A DNA stretch of 62,769 nucleotides from Pseudohaliea rubra DSM 19751 (GTDB lineage: Bacteria > Pseudomonadota > Gammaproteobacteria > Pseudomonadales > Halieaceae). Below are positions 9,497-17,965 of this stretch, piece by piece. Each line of letters opens with the position of its first letter. The first letter of the stretch is position 1. The DNA lies in contig NZ_KN234759.1 of NCBI RefSeq assembly GCF_000764025.1, positions 1 through 62,769 on the forward strand, given 5' to 3'. The notes beneath the pieces are model-generated. The model had not been told where the DNA came from, made no database searches, and worked only from the letters and a program-made list of their open reading frames with translations. A program made the translations under genes and the position numbers.

Positions 9497-9994
9497 GCGA
9501 TCCCTCCCCTCATAAATTGTTGTTATGGTGTGGTCGCCGGGCCGCCCCCCGATCGGGGCGTGGGTTTGCGCGGCTGCAAGTCAGTTACGTCTGCCGGCAA
9601 ACGGCGGATCAGGGCCACGCCATGCCAAAAACCAGCCTGCAAGGCAGCCGGCTTACGAAAAGTAGAAGGCAATCCCCGTACACGGCAAGGCCAAATGGCA
9701 CAATTGCCGCGTTTTTAGTAGGGGAATGAGACCCGTTTGACTTTCCGCTGACGTAGCGTCGCCTAAGGCGAGGGTCGGTAGCGCCCCCCCGGGGGGACTA
9801 CCAGTCCAGTACGTACACGTAGGTGAAGACGAGGGGGGGCTAAGATGGGAGGCGTCAGGCTCGACAGGGATGCGTGGCATATCCACCGACCGCTTGCCCC
9901 AGATGATCTTTATCAGAGACAGGACGCTGCCATGGTGACGGCCCTCTGCCGGTGCTAAGCTCTGGATATCGAAGCCACTGCAACGCCTGATGCT
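9497..9994. promoter_or_regulatory. 498-bp divergent intergenic region (pcs operon / metal efflux operon)
   Basis: No supportable gene is present. The region must hold the promoters for pcs-mcr (minus) and for the copper/silver operon (plus), but I find no convincing -35/-10 pair for either. It contains a perfect palindrome CCCCGATCGGGG (9546-9557) close to pcs and two adjacent inverted repeats at 9759-9771 and 9777-9802 (listed separately). No recognisable CueR, CusR or CbbR site was seen. Confidence 0.4.
9759..9802. repeat. Two adjacent inverted repeats in the pcs/cus intergenic region
   Basis: The first element has 6-bp arms TCGCCT/AGGCGA around one base (9759-9771). The second has GGTAG/CTACC arms (9777-9781, 9798-9802) enclosing a run of seven C followed by six G. 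They could form back-to-back hairpins in a leader RNA or act as protein-binding dyads. There is no T-run, so a simple terminator is not well supported. Confidence 0.35.
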
Positions 9995-10354
9995 GTGAAC
10001 CGCCTGCTCCGCCAGCGTGTGCTGCGCACCATCCTTGCCCTCGGCCTCCTGGGTCAGCTGGCCGTGCCGGCGCTTGCGCTCGCGCAGCCCTGTCCTATGC
10101 CTCACGAGGGCGGGCACGCCATGGCTGCCATGGCCGAGCACGGGTCCATGGAAGACGGGGGCGCCATGGACGCCGCCGACTGCTGCCAGGATGACGGTCC
10201 CTGTCTGCTGGCGCACTGCATGGCACCGGTCGGTGCCTGTGCGGCGCCGCCGATGCTCGTCCGCCTTCCCCTCGCTGCGCCCGGCCCTGCCGCAGTGGTG
10301 CTCAACCCCCGCGCTATTCCCCAGCGCCATTTCCGTCCGCCCATCGCTGCCTGA
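9995..10354 (+). CDS. Met/His/Cys-rich periplasmic protein of copper efflux locus
   Basis: This 119-residue protein starts at GTG 9995. It has a basic N-terminus and a hydrophobic signal segment (about residues 10-30, ending ALAQ). A short mature region rich in Met, His and Cys follows, with motifs such as CPMPHEGGHAM and CCQDDGPC. Small proteins of this kind, resembling DUF2946-type proteins, often precede CusCBA or copper-resistance genes. They are thought to be periplasmic metal-responsive or metal-binding proteins, but no enzymatic function is known to me. The next gene starts 148 bp downstream on the same strand, so co-transcription is probable. Assignment rests on composition and context. 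Confidence 0.6.
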   Translation: MNRLLRQRVLRTILALGLLGQLAVPALALAQPCPMPHEGGHAMAAMAEHGSMEDGGAMDAADCCQDDGPCLLAHCMAPVGACAAPPMLVRLPLAAPGPAAVVLNPRAIPQRHFRPPIAA

Positions 10355-10502
10355 TACGGGGTAGTTGCGCCTGTCGTTTGCGGCCTTGCGGTCGCAGGCG
10401 CCTTCGCTACGCGCCCCCGGTTTGCTGAACCGGTCTGCCTGGTGTCTGTCACCCGGAATCGGTTCTCGCAGAGACAGCTTTCTGGCAAGACAGTGTGGGT
10501 GG

Positions 10503-11840
10503 ATGAAAACCATGAACAAACCGTTTGTCGCCTGCGGGCGACTGCAACGCCGTGCCGCGAAGGCCGTGTGCGCATTGCTGCTGCTGTGTGCGGCAGCACC
10601 CCTGGCTGCGCAGCTGCGCTCGCTGGAAGACGCCATCGCCGAAGCCCTGGCGGGTGATCCGTGGCTCGCCGGCAGTGAGTGGCGCCAGGAGAGCCTGCGC
10701 GCCCGCGGCCGCGCCGCCGGCGCCCTGCCGGACCCGGTGCTGCGCCTCGGCGCTGCCAATCTGCCGACGGACAGCTTCGCCTTCAATCAGGAGGCCATGA
10801 CCCAGTTCCAGGTGGGCCTCAGCCAGGCTATCCCCCGGGGAGCGACGCGGGAACTGGAGCGCGAGCGCCTGGAGGCCCTGGGCGCGGAGCAGGCCGAGCG
10901 CCGCGATGAGCGTCGCGCCCAGCTTGCCCTCTCGGTGACGGAGCTCTGGCTCGACAGTTACCTGGCGAGCCGCTCGCGAGCACTGATTGAGGGCGACCGG
11001 GAACTGTTCCTGCAGCTGCAGGAGGTGGTGGCCGCCCGCTACCGCAGCGCCCTCGGCGCTGCCCGGCAGCAGGATCTGGTGCGCGCGGAGCTCGAACTGA
11101 CCCGCCTGGAGGACCGGCTCGCGCGCCTCGGCGAACAGGAAGAGGTAGCCCGGTCTCGCCTGGGCGAATGGCTGGGGGCTGCCGCGCAGCACCTTGAGAC
11201 CGCACTGCCGGAACTCGCGCCCGCGGAGCCGGCCCTTGTGGGCGAGGCGTCGCTGCCGGCGGGGCGCATCGCGGCACTGCTCGGGAGCCACCCGAGCGTA
11301 CGCAGCCTGGACCGACGTATCGATGCGGGGAATACGGGCGTGGCCCTTGCCGAGGAGCGCTACAAGCCCGGCTTCACCGTGAACGCCGGCTATGGGTATC
11401 GGGAGGACGCCATGGACGGCAGTGCCCGCCCTGATTTCTTCTCCCTGGGTGTAGCGGTGGAGCTGCCCCTGTTTCCCGGGGAGCGCCAGGATCAGCGGCT
11501 GCGGGCCGCCCACGCCGACACCGAGGCGCTGCGCACAGAGCGCGCGCTGTTGCTCCGGGACCTGCGGGCAGGGCTGCTGAGCGCCCGGGCCCGCCTCGCT
11601 CGCCTCGATCAGCGCCGCGACCTCTACCGTTCCCGGCTACTGAAAGAGATGGCTCAGCAGGCCGCCGCCGCGCAGGCGGCCTACAGCGCTGATGACGGCG
11701 ATTTCGCTGAGGCCATCCGCGCGCGCATCGATGAGCTGGATGCGCGTATTGAGGCTCTCGTCATCGACGTGGAGCGCCAGCGCACCATTGCCCGCCTGAA
11801 CTACTTCCTCGCCGGCCACCCGGAGGCAGCCCAGCCATGA
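10503..11840 (+). CDS. cusC: TolC/CusC-family outer membrane efflux protein
   Basis: This 445-residue protein has an N-terminal signal peptide (hydrophobic AVCALLLLCAAAPLAA, cleaved before QLRSLED). It has the long alpha-helical repeats of outer membrane factors, including an early GALPDPVLRLGAANLP segment and GYGYREDAMDGS later. OMF proteins form the trimeric outer membrane duct of tripartite efflux pumps. I chose ATG 10503; a second ATG lies three codons later at 10512, and the open frame back to 10365 has no signal-peptide logic. It is the first pump gene and overlaps cusB by 4 bp. The metal type follows from the partners; the protein alone would only say heavy-metal-type OMF. Confidence 0.82.
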   Translation: MKTMNKPFVACGRLQRRAAKAVCALLLLCAAAPLAAQLRSLEDAIAEALAGDPWLAGSEWRQESLRARGRAAGALPDPVLRLGAANLPTDSFAFNQEAMTQFQVGLSQAIPRGATRELERERLEALGAEQAERRDERRAQLALSVTELWLDSYLASRSRALIEGDRELFLQLQEVVAARYRSALGAARQQDLVRAELELTRLEDRLARLGEQEEVARSRLGEWLGAAAQHLETALPELAPAEPALVGEASLPAGRIAALLGSHPSVRSLDRRIDAGNTGVALAEERYKPGFTVNAGYGYREDAMDGSARPDFFSLGVAVELPLFPGERQDQRLRAAHADTEALRTERALLLRDLRAGLLSARARLARLDQRRDLYRSRLLKEMAQQAAAAQAAYSADDGDFAEAIRARIDELDARIEALVIDVERQRTIARLNYFLAGHPEAAQP

Positions 11841-13198
11841 ACCGATCGCTTCTTGTTGTCCCCGCCCTTATCGCCGCCGCCACGGTTGGCGCCCTTGGAA
11901 ACCGCTTGCTGTCGAACGCGGCGTCCGACGGTGACGCGGCCGCCGTTCGTGAGCCCCGCTACTGGGTTGCCCCCATGGATCCGTCCTATCGCCGTGATGC
12001 GCCGGGCAAATCTCCCATGGGGATGGACCTGGTTCCCGTCTACGAAGAGGGCGCCGGCGATAACCCCACGGATGACCCGGCGGGCACCGTGCGCATCGAG
12101 TCGGCGGTGGTCAACAACCTCGGCGTGCGCAGTGCCCCGGCGGAGCGCCGGACGCTGCGTCCCACGCTGCGCACGGTCGGCTATGTGCGCTGGGACGAGG
12201 ACCGCCTCACCCACGTCCATCCGCGCGTTTCAGGCTGGATCGAAACCCTGCACGTGAAGGCCGCAGGGGACCCGGTGTTTGCCGATGAGCCCCTCTACAC
12301 GCTCTACTCGCCGGATCTCGTGAACGCTCAGGAGGAGCTGGTGCTGGCCCTGCGGCACGACAATGCGACGCTCGCCCGGGCTGCGCGGGAGCGCCTTGCG
12401 GCGCTGCAGGTGCCGATGTCGCTGGTGCGTGCTCTGGAGGAGGATCTGCGCGTGCGCCAGACGGTTACCTTCACTGCCCGGCATGATGGCATCGTCGATG
12501 AGCTGGGTATTCGCGAGGGCTTTTACGTGGAGCCCGGCACGACGCTCATGGCCATTGGTGCCCTCGACAGCGTCTGGGTCGAGGCCGAGGTGCTGGAGCG
12601 CCAGCTGGACCGGGTGCGGGTGGGCATGCCGGTGCGCATGACCGCGGACTACCGCCCCGGGCGGGTCTGGACCGGGCGCGTGGATTTTATCTACCCGTCC
12701 CTGGACCCTGTCTCCCGCACGTTGCGGCTGCGGCTGCGGTTCGCCAACCCCGACGGCGCGCTGCGGCCGAACATGTTCACCCGGGTGGTTCTCGAGGCGG
12801 AACCCGGGGAGCCGGTGCTGGCCGTCCCCGGTGAGGCGGTGGTGCGCACCGGTGCTGGTGATCGCGTGGTGCTCGCCCTGGGTGACGGGCGCTTCCGCGC
12901 GGTCGCCGTCGAGCTCGGCGCCCACGACGACCGTTTCGTCGAGGTGCGCGCCGGCCTCGGCGCTGGTGACCGGGTCGTCACCTCCGCCCAGTTCCTCCTC
13001 GACTCCGAGTCCAGCCAGCGGGCCGGCCTTGCGCGGCTTTCCGTCGATAATGGCGCGATGGGCCGCGACGCGATGAACCACGATGCAATGGACCACGAGG
13101 CGATGGACCACGATGCAATGGACCACGATGCAATGGACCACGACGCGATGGATCACAGTGCCATGAAACACAATAGTGAAGGGGAGGGGGCGCGGTGA
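11837..13198 (+). CDS. cusB: CusB-family RND periplasmic adaptor with metal-binding domain and Met/His tail
   Basis: This 453-residue membrane fusion protein links the RND pump to the outer membrane duct. After an N-terminal membrane anchor comes a heavy-metal-binding motif (YWVAPMDPS ... SPMGMDLVPVY, about residues 43-72), as in Cu/Ag adaptors. The adaptor core contains VHPRVSGWIETLHV and ends in beta-barrel segments. The C-terminus (residues 412-446) is a run of five-residue Ala-Met-Asp-His-Asp/Glu repeats, unusual for CusB and probably an extra Cu(I)/Ag(I)-binding tail. It overlaps cusC by ATGA and cusA by GTGA. The Cu/Ag rather than Zn/Co/Cd assignment comes from the Met-rich motifs. Confidence 0.85.
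   Translation: MNRSLLVVPALIAAATVGALGNRLLSNAASDGDAAAVREPRYWVAPMDPSYRRDAPGKSPMGMDLVPVYEEGAGDNPTDDPAGTVRIESAVVNNLGVRSAPAERRTLRPTLRTVGYVRWDEDRLTHVHPRVSGWIETLHVKAAGDPVFADEPLYTLYSPDLVNAQEELVLALRHDNATLARAARERLAALQVPMSLVRALEEDLRVRQTVTFTARHDGIVDELGIREGFYVEPGTTLMAIGALDSVWVEAEVLERQLDRVRVGMPVRMTADYRPGRVWTGRVDFIYPSLDPVSRTLRLRLRFANPDGALRPNMFTRVVLEAEPGEPVLAVPGEAVVRTGAGDRVVLALGDGRFRAVAVELGAHDDRFVEVRAGLGAGDRVVTSAQFLLDSESSQRAGLARLSVDNGAMGRDAMNHDAMDHEAMDHDAMDHDAMDHDAMDHSAMKHNSEGEGAR
13070..13174 (+). repeat. Seven 15-bp tandem repeats encoding A-M-(D/N/K)-H-X at the CusB C-terminus
   Basis: Seven consecutive in-frame 15-bp units of the form GCR-ATG-GAC-CAC-GAT encode the Met/His/Asp-rich tail. The inner units are nearly identical at the DNA level, whereas the first and the last two have drifted. 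This is what slippage or unequal crossing-over of a minisatellite would leave, and copy number may vary between strains. Confidence 0.85.
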
Positions 13199-16100
13199 TT
13201 GTTGCCCTGATTCGCTGGTCCCTGCACAACCGCGCACTCGTACTGCTGGGCACGCTCGGGGTGGTGCTGGCGGGCGGCTATGCCGTTTACCGGACGCCGG
13301 TCGATGCGATCCCGGACCTGTCCGATGTGCAGGTCATCGTGAAGACACCTTATCCCGGCCAGGCGCCGCAGGTGGTCGAGGATCAGGTCACCTACCCGTT
13401 AAGCACGGCACTCCTGTCCGTGCCCGGGGCCAAGACGGTGCGTGGCTTCTCCTTCTTCGGTGACTCCTACGTCTATGTCATTTTCGACGACGACACGGAT
13501 CTGTACTGGGCCCGGTCGCGGGTTCTCGAGTACCTGAACCAGGCGGCGTCGTCGTTGCCGGAGGGGGTGCGCCCCGCGCTGGGGCCGGACGCCACGGGGG
13601 TGGGCTGGGTCTACCTCTATGCCCTGGTCGACCGCAGCGGCCGGCACGATCTCGCCGCTTTGCGCAGCCTGCAGGACTGGTTCCTGCGCTTCGAGCTTCA
13701 GACTGTGCCCGGTGTTGCCGAGGTGGCCACTGTGGGCGGCATCGTCAAGCAGTACCAGGTGCGGGTGGACCCGCAGAAGCTCCGCGCCTACGACGTGCCC
13801 CTGGCGCAGGTGCAGACGGCGATCCGCCGGGGCAATGGCGAGCAGGGTGCCTCGGTGCTGGAGCTCGCCGAAGCCGAGTACATGGTGACGACCAGCGGCT
13901 ACATCGCTGGCGTAAAGGACCTCGGGGCCATTCCGCTCGGCGCCAGCGCGGCGGGCACGCCGCTGCAGCTGCGCGATGTGGCGACGATCGGCCTCGGACC
14001 TCAGCTTCGCCGCGGCATCGCCGAACTGGATGGCGAGGGCGAGGTGGTCGGCGGCATTGTCGTCATGCGCTCCGGCGAGAACGCCCGGGCGACCATCGAG
14101 GGCGTGAAGGCGAAGCTCGAGGCGCTGCGCGCGGGTCTGCCGGATGGGGTAGAGCTGGTCACGGTCTACGACCGCTCGGGCCTCATCGACCGGGCCGTGG
14201 AGAACCTGTGGCAGAAGCTGCTCGAGGAATTCCTCGTGGTGGCTCTGGTGTGCCTGCTGTTCCTGTTCCACCTGCGCTCGTCGCTGGTTGCGGTGGTGAG
14301 CCTGCCGGTAGGCATCCTCGCCGCCTTTGTGGTCATGCAGTGGCAGGGCATCAACGCCAATATCATGTCTCTGGGCGGCATCGCCATCGCCGTGGGCGCG
14401 ATGATCGACGGGGCCATCGTGCTGGTCGAGAACCTGCACCGGCACGCCGAACGCGAGCCCCTGCACGATGGCAACCGCTGGCAGGTGGTGCAGGCGGCTG
14501 CGGTGGAGGTGGGGCCGGCGCTGTTCTTCAGCCTGCTGATCATTACCGTGAGCTTCCTGCCCGTATTCACCCTGGAGGCGCAGGAAGGCCGGCTGTTCGC
14601 GCCGCTGGCCTTTACCAAGACCTACGCCATGGCGGCGGCGGCGGCGCTCTCCGTGACGCTGGTGCCGGTGCTGCTTGGCTACTTCGTGCGTGGCCGGCTG
14701 CGGCCCGAGGCGGCGCACCCGGTGAACCGGCTGCTGGTGGCGGGCTATCGCCCCCTGCTGCGCCGGGTGCTCCGGTACCCGCGCAGCGTGCTGGCCGTTG
14801 CGGTCCTGCTGGTGCTGAGTGCCCTCTGGCCCCTGGGCCGCCTGGGCAGCGAGTTTCTGCCGCCGCTGGACGAGGGCGACCTCATGTACATGCCTACGAC
14901 TTACCCGGGGCTGTCGATCGGCGAAGCACGGCGCCTGCTGCAGCACACCGACAAGCTCATTGCCACGGTGCCGGAGGTCGAGCGGGTCTTCGGCAAGGTC
15001 GGACGCGCGGAAACGGCGACGGATCCGGCGCCGCTGACCATGATCGAGACTTTTATCCAGCTGCGCCCCCGGGACCAGTGGCGGCCGGGCATGACTACGG
15101 AAGGGCTCAAGGCGGAGCTGGACCAGCTGGTAAAGCTACCGGGGGTCACCAATGCCTGGGTCATGCCCATCAAGACCCGTATCGACATGCTGGCCACGGG
15201 CATCAAGACCCCGGTAGGGATCAAGGTGGCCGGCCCCGACCTCGGCACCATCGAAGCCGTCGGTCGCCAGCTGGAGTCAATCCTCGAGAACCTGCCGGGC
15301 ACCGCTTCGGTCTACTCCGAACGCGTGGCCGGCGGCCGCTATGTCACCGTGGACATCGACCGTGAGCGCGCGGCGCGCTACGGCCTCAACATCGCCGATG
15401 TGCAGGGCATGGTCGCCGCGGCGGTCGGCGGCGCCAGCGCCGGCGAGGCCGTGGAGGGACGCGAGCGCTACCCGATCAATCTGCGCTATCCGCAGTACTG
15501 GCGCGCCTCCCCCGAGCAGCTGGCGGAGCTGCCCATCGTTACCGCCGACGGGCGCCACCTGGGCCTCGGCGATGTGGCGCACATCCGCATTGCCGAGGGC
15601 CCGCCGGGCATCAAGAGCGAGAACGCGCGCTTGAACGGCTGGACCTTCGTCGATATCGCCGGGATCGATGTCGGTCAGTATGTCGAGGCGGCGCAGGCCG
15701 CGGTGGCCAGCGAGCTCGAGCTGCCGGCCGGCTACTCGCTCAGCTGGTCGGGCCAGTACGAGTACCTCGAGCGGGCGCGGGCACGGCTGACGCTTGTGGT
15801 GCCACTCACGATCGCGCTGATTGCGTTCCTGCTCTACCTGAACTTCCGCCGGGTTGCGGAGGTGGCCGTCATCCTTGGGACCCTGCCCCTGGCGCTGGTC
15901 GGCAGCCTCTGGCTGCTCTACGTTCTGGGCTACAACCTGTCCGCAGCGGTCGGCGTGGGGTTCATCGCGCTGGCCGGCGTGGCTATCGAGACAGGGGTCA
16001 TCATGCTGGTGTACCTCGACCAGGCGCTCGCTGACCACGAGGGGGCGGCGACGCTGGACCGGGAAGCGCTGCGCGAGGTGGTATTGGCCGGGGCGACGCG

Positions 16101-16296
16101 GCGCGTACGCCCGGTGCTGATGACCGCTGCCGCCACGACCCTGGGCCTGCTGCCGATTCTTCTCGGCAGTGGTACCGGGAGCGAGGTCATGAGCCGCATC
16201 GCGGCGCCGATGGTCGGTGGTATGATCAGCGCTACGGTGCTGACGCTCCTGGTGCTGCCGGCGGTGTTCCTGCTGTGGCGGGGAAGGGGGCGTTAG
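13195..16296 (+). CDS. cusA: CusA-family RND cation/proton antiporter
   Basis: This 1033-residue inner-membrane transporter begins at GTG 13195, overlapping the cusB stop. It shows the heavy-metal-efflux RND pattern: early TPVDAIPDLSDVQVIVKTPY, the TM4 segment AVGAMIDGAIVLVEN with the proton-relay acidic residue, and a second repeat of six helices. Methionines occur in APLTMIET and RIDMLATGIKTPVGIK, where E. coli CusA has two of its three metal-binding methionines. The position I would align with the third reads ARYGLNIADVQ, Leu rather than Met, though my alignment by eye may be off. It would expel Cu(I)/Ag(I) from periplasm or cytoplasm through CusBC, driven by protons. CzcA-type specificity is less likely. 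Confidence 0.88.
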   Translation: MIVALIRWSLHNRALVLLGTLGVVLAGGYAVYRTPVDAIPDLSDVQVIVKTPYPGQAPQVVEDQVTYPLSTALLSVPGAKTVRGFSFFGDSYVYVIFDDDTDLYWARSRVLEYLNQAASSLPEGVRPALGPDATGVGWVYLYALVDRSGRHDLAALRSLQDWFLRFELQTVPGVAEVATVGGIVKQYQVRVDPQKLRAYDVPLAQVQTAIRRGNGEQGASVLELAEAEYMVTTSGYIAGVKDLGAIPLGASAAGTPLQLRDVATIGLGPQLRRGIAELDGEGEVVGGIVVMRSGENARATIEGVKAKLEALRAGLPDGVELVTVYDRSGLIDRAVENLWQKLLEEFLVVALVCLLFLFHLRSSLVAVVSLPVGILAAFVVMQWQGINANIMSLGGIAIAVGAMIDGAIVLVENLHRHAEREPLHDGNRWQVVQAAAVEVGPALFFSLLIITVSFLPVFTLEAQEGRLFAPLAFTKTYAMAAAAALSVTLVPVLLGYFVRGRLRPEAAHPVNRLLVAGYRPLLRRVLRYPRSVLAVAVLLVLSALWPLGRLGSEFLPPLDEGDLMYMPTTYPGLSIGEARRLLQHTDKLIATVPEVERVFGKVGRAETATDPAPLTMIETFIQLRPRDQWRPGMTTEGLKAELDQLVKLPGVTNAWVMPIKTRIDMLATGIKTPVGIKVAGPDLGTIEAVGRQLESILENLPGTASVYSERVAGGRYVTVDIDRERAARYGLNIADVQGMVAAAVGGASAGEAVEGRERYPINLRYPQYWRASPEQLAELPIVTADGRHLGLGDVAHIRIAEGPPGIKSENARLNGWTFVDIAGIDVGQYVEAAQAAVASELELPAGYSLSWSGQYEYLERARARLTLVVPLTIALIAFLLYLNFRRVAEVAVILGTLPLALVGSLWLLYVLGYNLSAAVGVGFIALAGVAIETGVIMLVYLDQALADHEGAATLDREALREVVLAGATRRVRPVLMTAAATTLGLLPILLGSGTGSEVMSRIAAPMVGGMISATVLTLLVLPAVFLLWRGRGR

Positions 16297-16634
16297 CAGC
16301 GCCTGAGCAATTGCTCCACACGCTGCCGTGCCAGACCTTCCTCCCGGTCCCGGGCGGCGGCAATGATGCGCTTGGCCCGCTGCTCGTAGCGCAGGTCCAG
16401 AAGGTAGAGGCCGGCGAGCCAGCGGTAGGCGGCGAGACGCTGGAACACCGAGGGCGCCTGTGCCAGCTGGCAGAGCGCGACGAAGCGCTCTTCAAGGGGC
16501 AGGTGCTCGAGGGCGTCCTCTAGGTTGCGAAGGGGCGGCCTGACGGGTTCTGCCGGCTGCCAGAGGGCGCTGAGGTTCTGTGGCGGGGCGTCGCGGTGGG
16601 GCGCGGTGTTCTGGCGTTCAGGTGCTTTATTCAC
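16293..16634 (-). CDS. Hypothetical 113-residue protein
   Basis: I do not recognise a family. The protein is soluble, rich in Ala, Arg, Leu and Glu, with predicted helices in LEHLPLEERFVALCQLAQ and LLDLRYEQRAKRIIAAARDREE and no signal peptide. It starts at ATG 16634, overlapping the universal-stress-protein gene by 4 bp, so it is the last gene of that minus-strand operon. Its stop overlaps the convergent cusA stop. The tight coupling and absence of a better frame argue that it is real. Confidence 0.5.
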   Translation of the reverse strand: MNKAPERQNTAPHRDAPPQNLSALWQPAEPVRPPLRNLEDALEHLPLEERFVALCQLAQAPSVFQRLAAYRWLAGLYLLDLRYEQRAKRIIAAARDREEGLARQRVEQLLRRC

Positions 16635-17617
16635 TGTGCAGTACCTCCTTCGTCAACCGCGCGGAGCTTTTCTGCCGGGGCGGCAAACTGAATCGGTGTG
16701 GTGAACCCGCGTGGCTTGAGCGCCAGTACCGGTGTTTCGGCCGCGGCGAGAATGGCCTCGGCGGTGGTGCCAATCAGTACCCCCGGCAGGGCGCTGGTGC
16801 CCACGGTGCCGAGAATAACCAGCGAAGCACGGCTATGCCGCGCCAGGGCCGGAATGACGTCGACCGGCGAGCCGCGTTCCAGGTGTCGCTCAAGCTTCAC
16901 GGCCGGTGCGGCACTGACCACATCACTGGCGAGGCATTCGAACCAGGCCACGTGGTCTTTTTCCTGGGCGGCGAGGTAGGCCTCCACCTCGACGGGGGAC
17001 AGGCCGGCCCGGGGGTCGTCTAGAAGCGTCTGGCCATAGGGCTGCCAGGCATGCACGAGGTGCAGCGTTGCCCCGCGGGCGGCGGCGAGGTCGCAGGCCG
17101 TGGCCGCCAGCTCGCGAGCAAAGCGTTCAGCGCCGGCGCCAGCTGCGGTGACCTCCCGGTCGACGGCCAGCAGGAGACTTGCCGCGGGTTCTTTCTGCCT
17201 CGGGTGGAGGGTCCATACCGCTGCCGGACACTTGCGCACGAGGTGCATGCCCGTGGGATTGAGGGCGGCGCCGGGACCTTCGGTGCGGGTTTCCGAGATA
17301 TGCACGACCAGGTCGAACCCCTGGCGCGCGACCTGTTCGGTAACCGTGAGAAAGGGGTTGCCGGTGAGTACGGCATAGTCGAGGGGTAAGCGACCCTGGT
17401 GGGGTGCGCAGAGGCCGCGCAGGCGCTCGAAGGCGAGGCTCCAGTCGAGGGCCTTGAGGCGGGCTACGGCGTCGCCGGCGTCCAAGGTCGGGGCGGGGGC
17501 AATGACATCGCAGACGCTGAGCGCCGCGCCGGATTGTTCGGCAAAAGCGACAACCTCGGCCAGGCAGGCCTCATCGGCGGTCTCGGCGTAAACCAGGATA
17601 TTGCGGAAAACACTCAT
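16631..17617 (-). CDS. Tandem-domain universal stress protein (UspA family)
   Basis: This 328-residue protein has two Usp domains. The N-terminal one (MSVFRNILVYAETAD) lacks an obvious nucleotide motif. The C-terminal one ends with LVILGTVGTSALPGVLIGTTAEAIL, whose G-x2-G-x9-G-T pattern (residues about 281-296) is the ATP-binding signature of Usp proteins. Tandem Usp proteins are cytoplasmic stress and energy-limitation factors with no single defined reaction. The start ATG 17617 overlaps the upstream small membrane-protein gene by 4 bp; the longer in-frame extension is low-complexity and out of family. It is transcribed away from the NhaR-like regulator, which may control it. Confidence 0.8.
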   Translation of the reverse strand: MSVFRNILVYAETADEACLAEVVAFAEQSGAALSVCDVIAPAPTLDAGDAVARLKALDWSLAFERLRGLCAPHQGRLPLDYAVLTGNPFLTVTEQVARQGFDLVVHISETRTEGPGAALNPTGMHLVRKCPAAVWTLHPRQKEPAASLLLAVDREVTAAGAGAERFARELAATACDLAAARGATLHLVHAWQPYGQTLLDDPRAGLSPVEVEAYLAAQEKDHVAWFECLASDVVSAAPAVKLERHLERGSPVDVIPALARHSRASLVILGTVGTSALPGVLIGTTAEAILAAAETPVLALKPRGFTTPIQFAAPAEKLRAVDEGGTAQ

Positions 17618-17805
17618 GGGCTGACCGCTGCGAGCAACAGGACGGCAAAGGCGGTGGCGATCATTCCGGTGTGGGCGACCGGCGCAGGACGCAGCAAGCA
17701 GGCAAAGCGCGGAGCTTCGCTCCGCGCTAAGGGCAGCAATGCCAACAGGGGACCGGTCGCGAGGAGCAGGGCTGACAGGCTGTGAAGCGCAGGTGCGAGC
17801 GTCAT
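17614..17805 (-). CDS. Small two-helix membrane protein
   Basis: This 63-residue product (MTLAPALHSLSALLLATG...) has hydrophobic segments near residues 8-24 and 46-62 separated by a short basic linker. Its stop overlaps the start of the universal stress gene, and I picked ATG 17805 over an upstream ATG because the upstream extension is polar and unsupported. No family is recognised. It would be the first gene of the three-gene operon divergent from the NhaR-like regulator. Confidence 0.4.
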   Translation of the reverse strand: MTLAPALHSLSALLLATGPLLALLPLARSEAPRFACLLRPAPVAHTGMIATAFAVLLLAAVSP

Positions 17806-17854
17806 GGGTCCGTCCTTTCCGTCGATGGCGGCAGTATCCGGGCCCATACAAGGC

Positions 17855-17925
17855 AAGTAAAATAGATATATATTGGCAGCTCGTTCTATAATAAAGATGT
17901 CACGGCAGTGCGTTCTGTTTTACTT
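17855..17925. promoter_or_regulatory. AT-rich divergent promoter region with 8-bp inverted repeat
   Basis: AAGTAAAA (17855-17862) and its exact reverse complement TTTTACTT (17918-17925) flank an AT-rich core holding ATAGATATATAT and a TATAAT hexamer (17887-17892). The region sits between the Usp operon and the NhaR-like gene, both reading outward. It is a plausible operator/promoter for one or both; no good -35 is paired with the TATAAT. Confidence 0.4.
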
Positions 17926-17965
17926 AACGCCCCTGTGATGATGTTTACCTGGCGGGAGCAGCCCT

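Noticed and set aside
9661-9720. TGGCACAATTGCC as a sigma-54 promoter
   Set aside because: The gap between TGGCAC and TTGC is two bases instead of five, so the -24/-12 spacing is wrong.
9961-9994. GAAGCCACTG as part of a cobalamin riboswitch
   Set aside because: Only a short fragment of the consensus is present; no B12 box or other conserved stems were found, and the downstream gene is a copper-locus protein.
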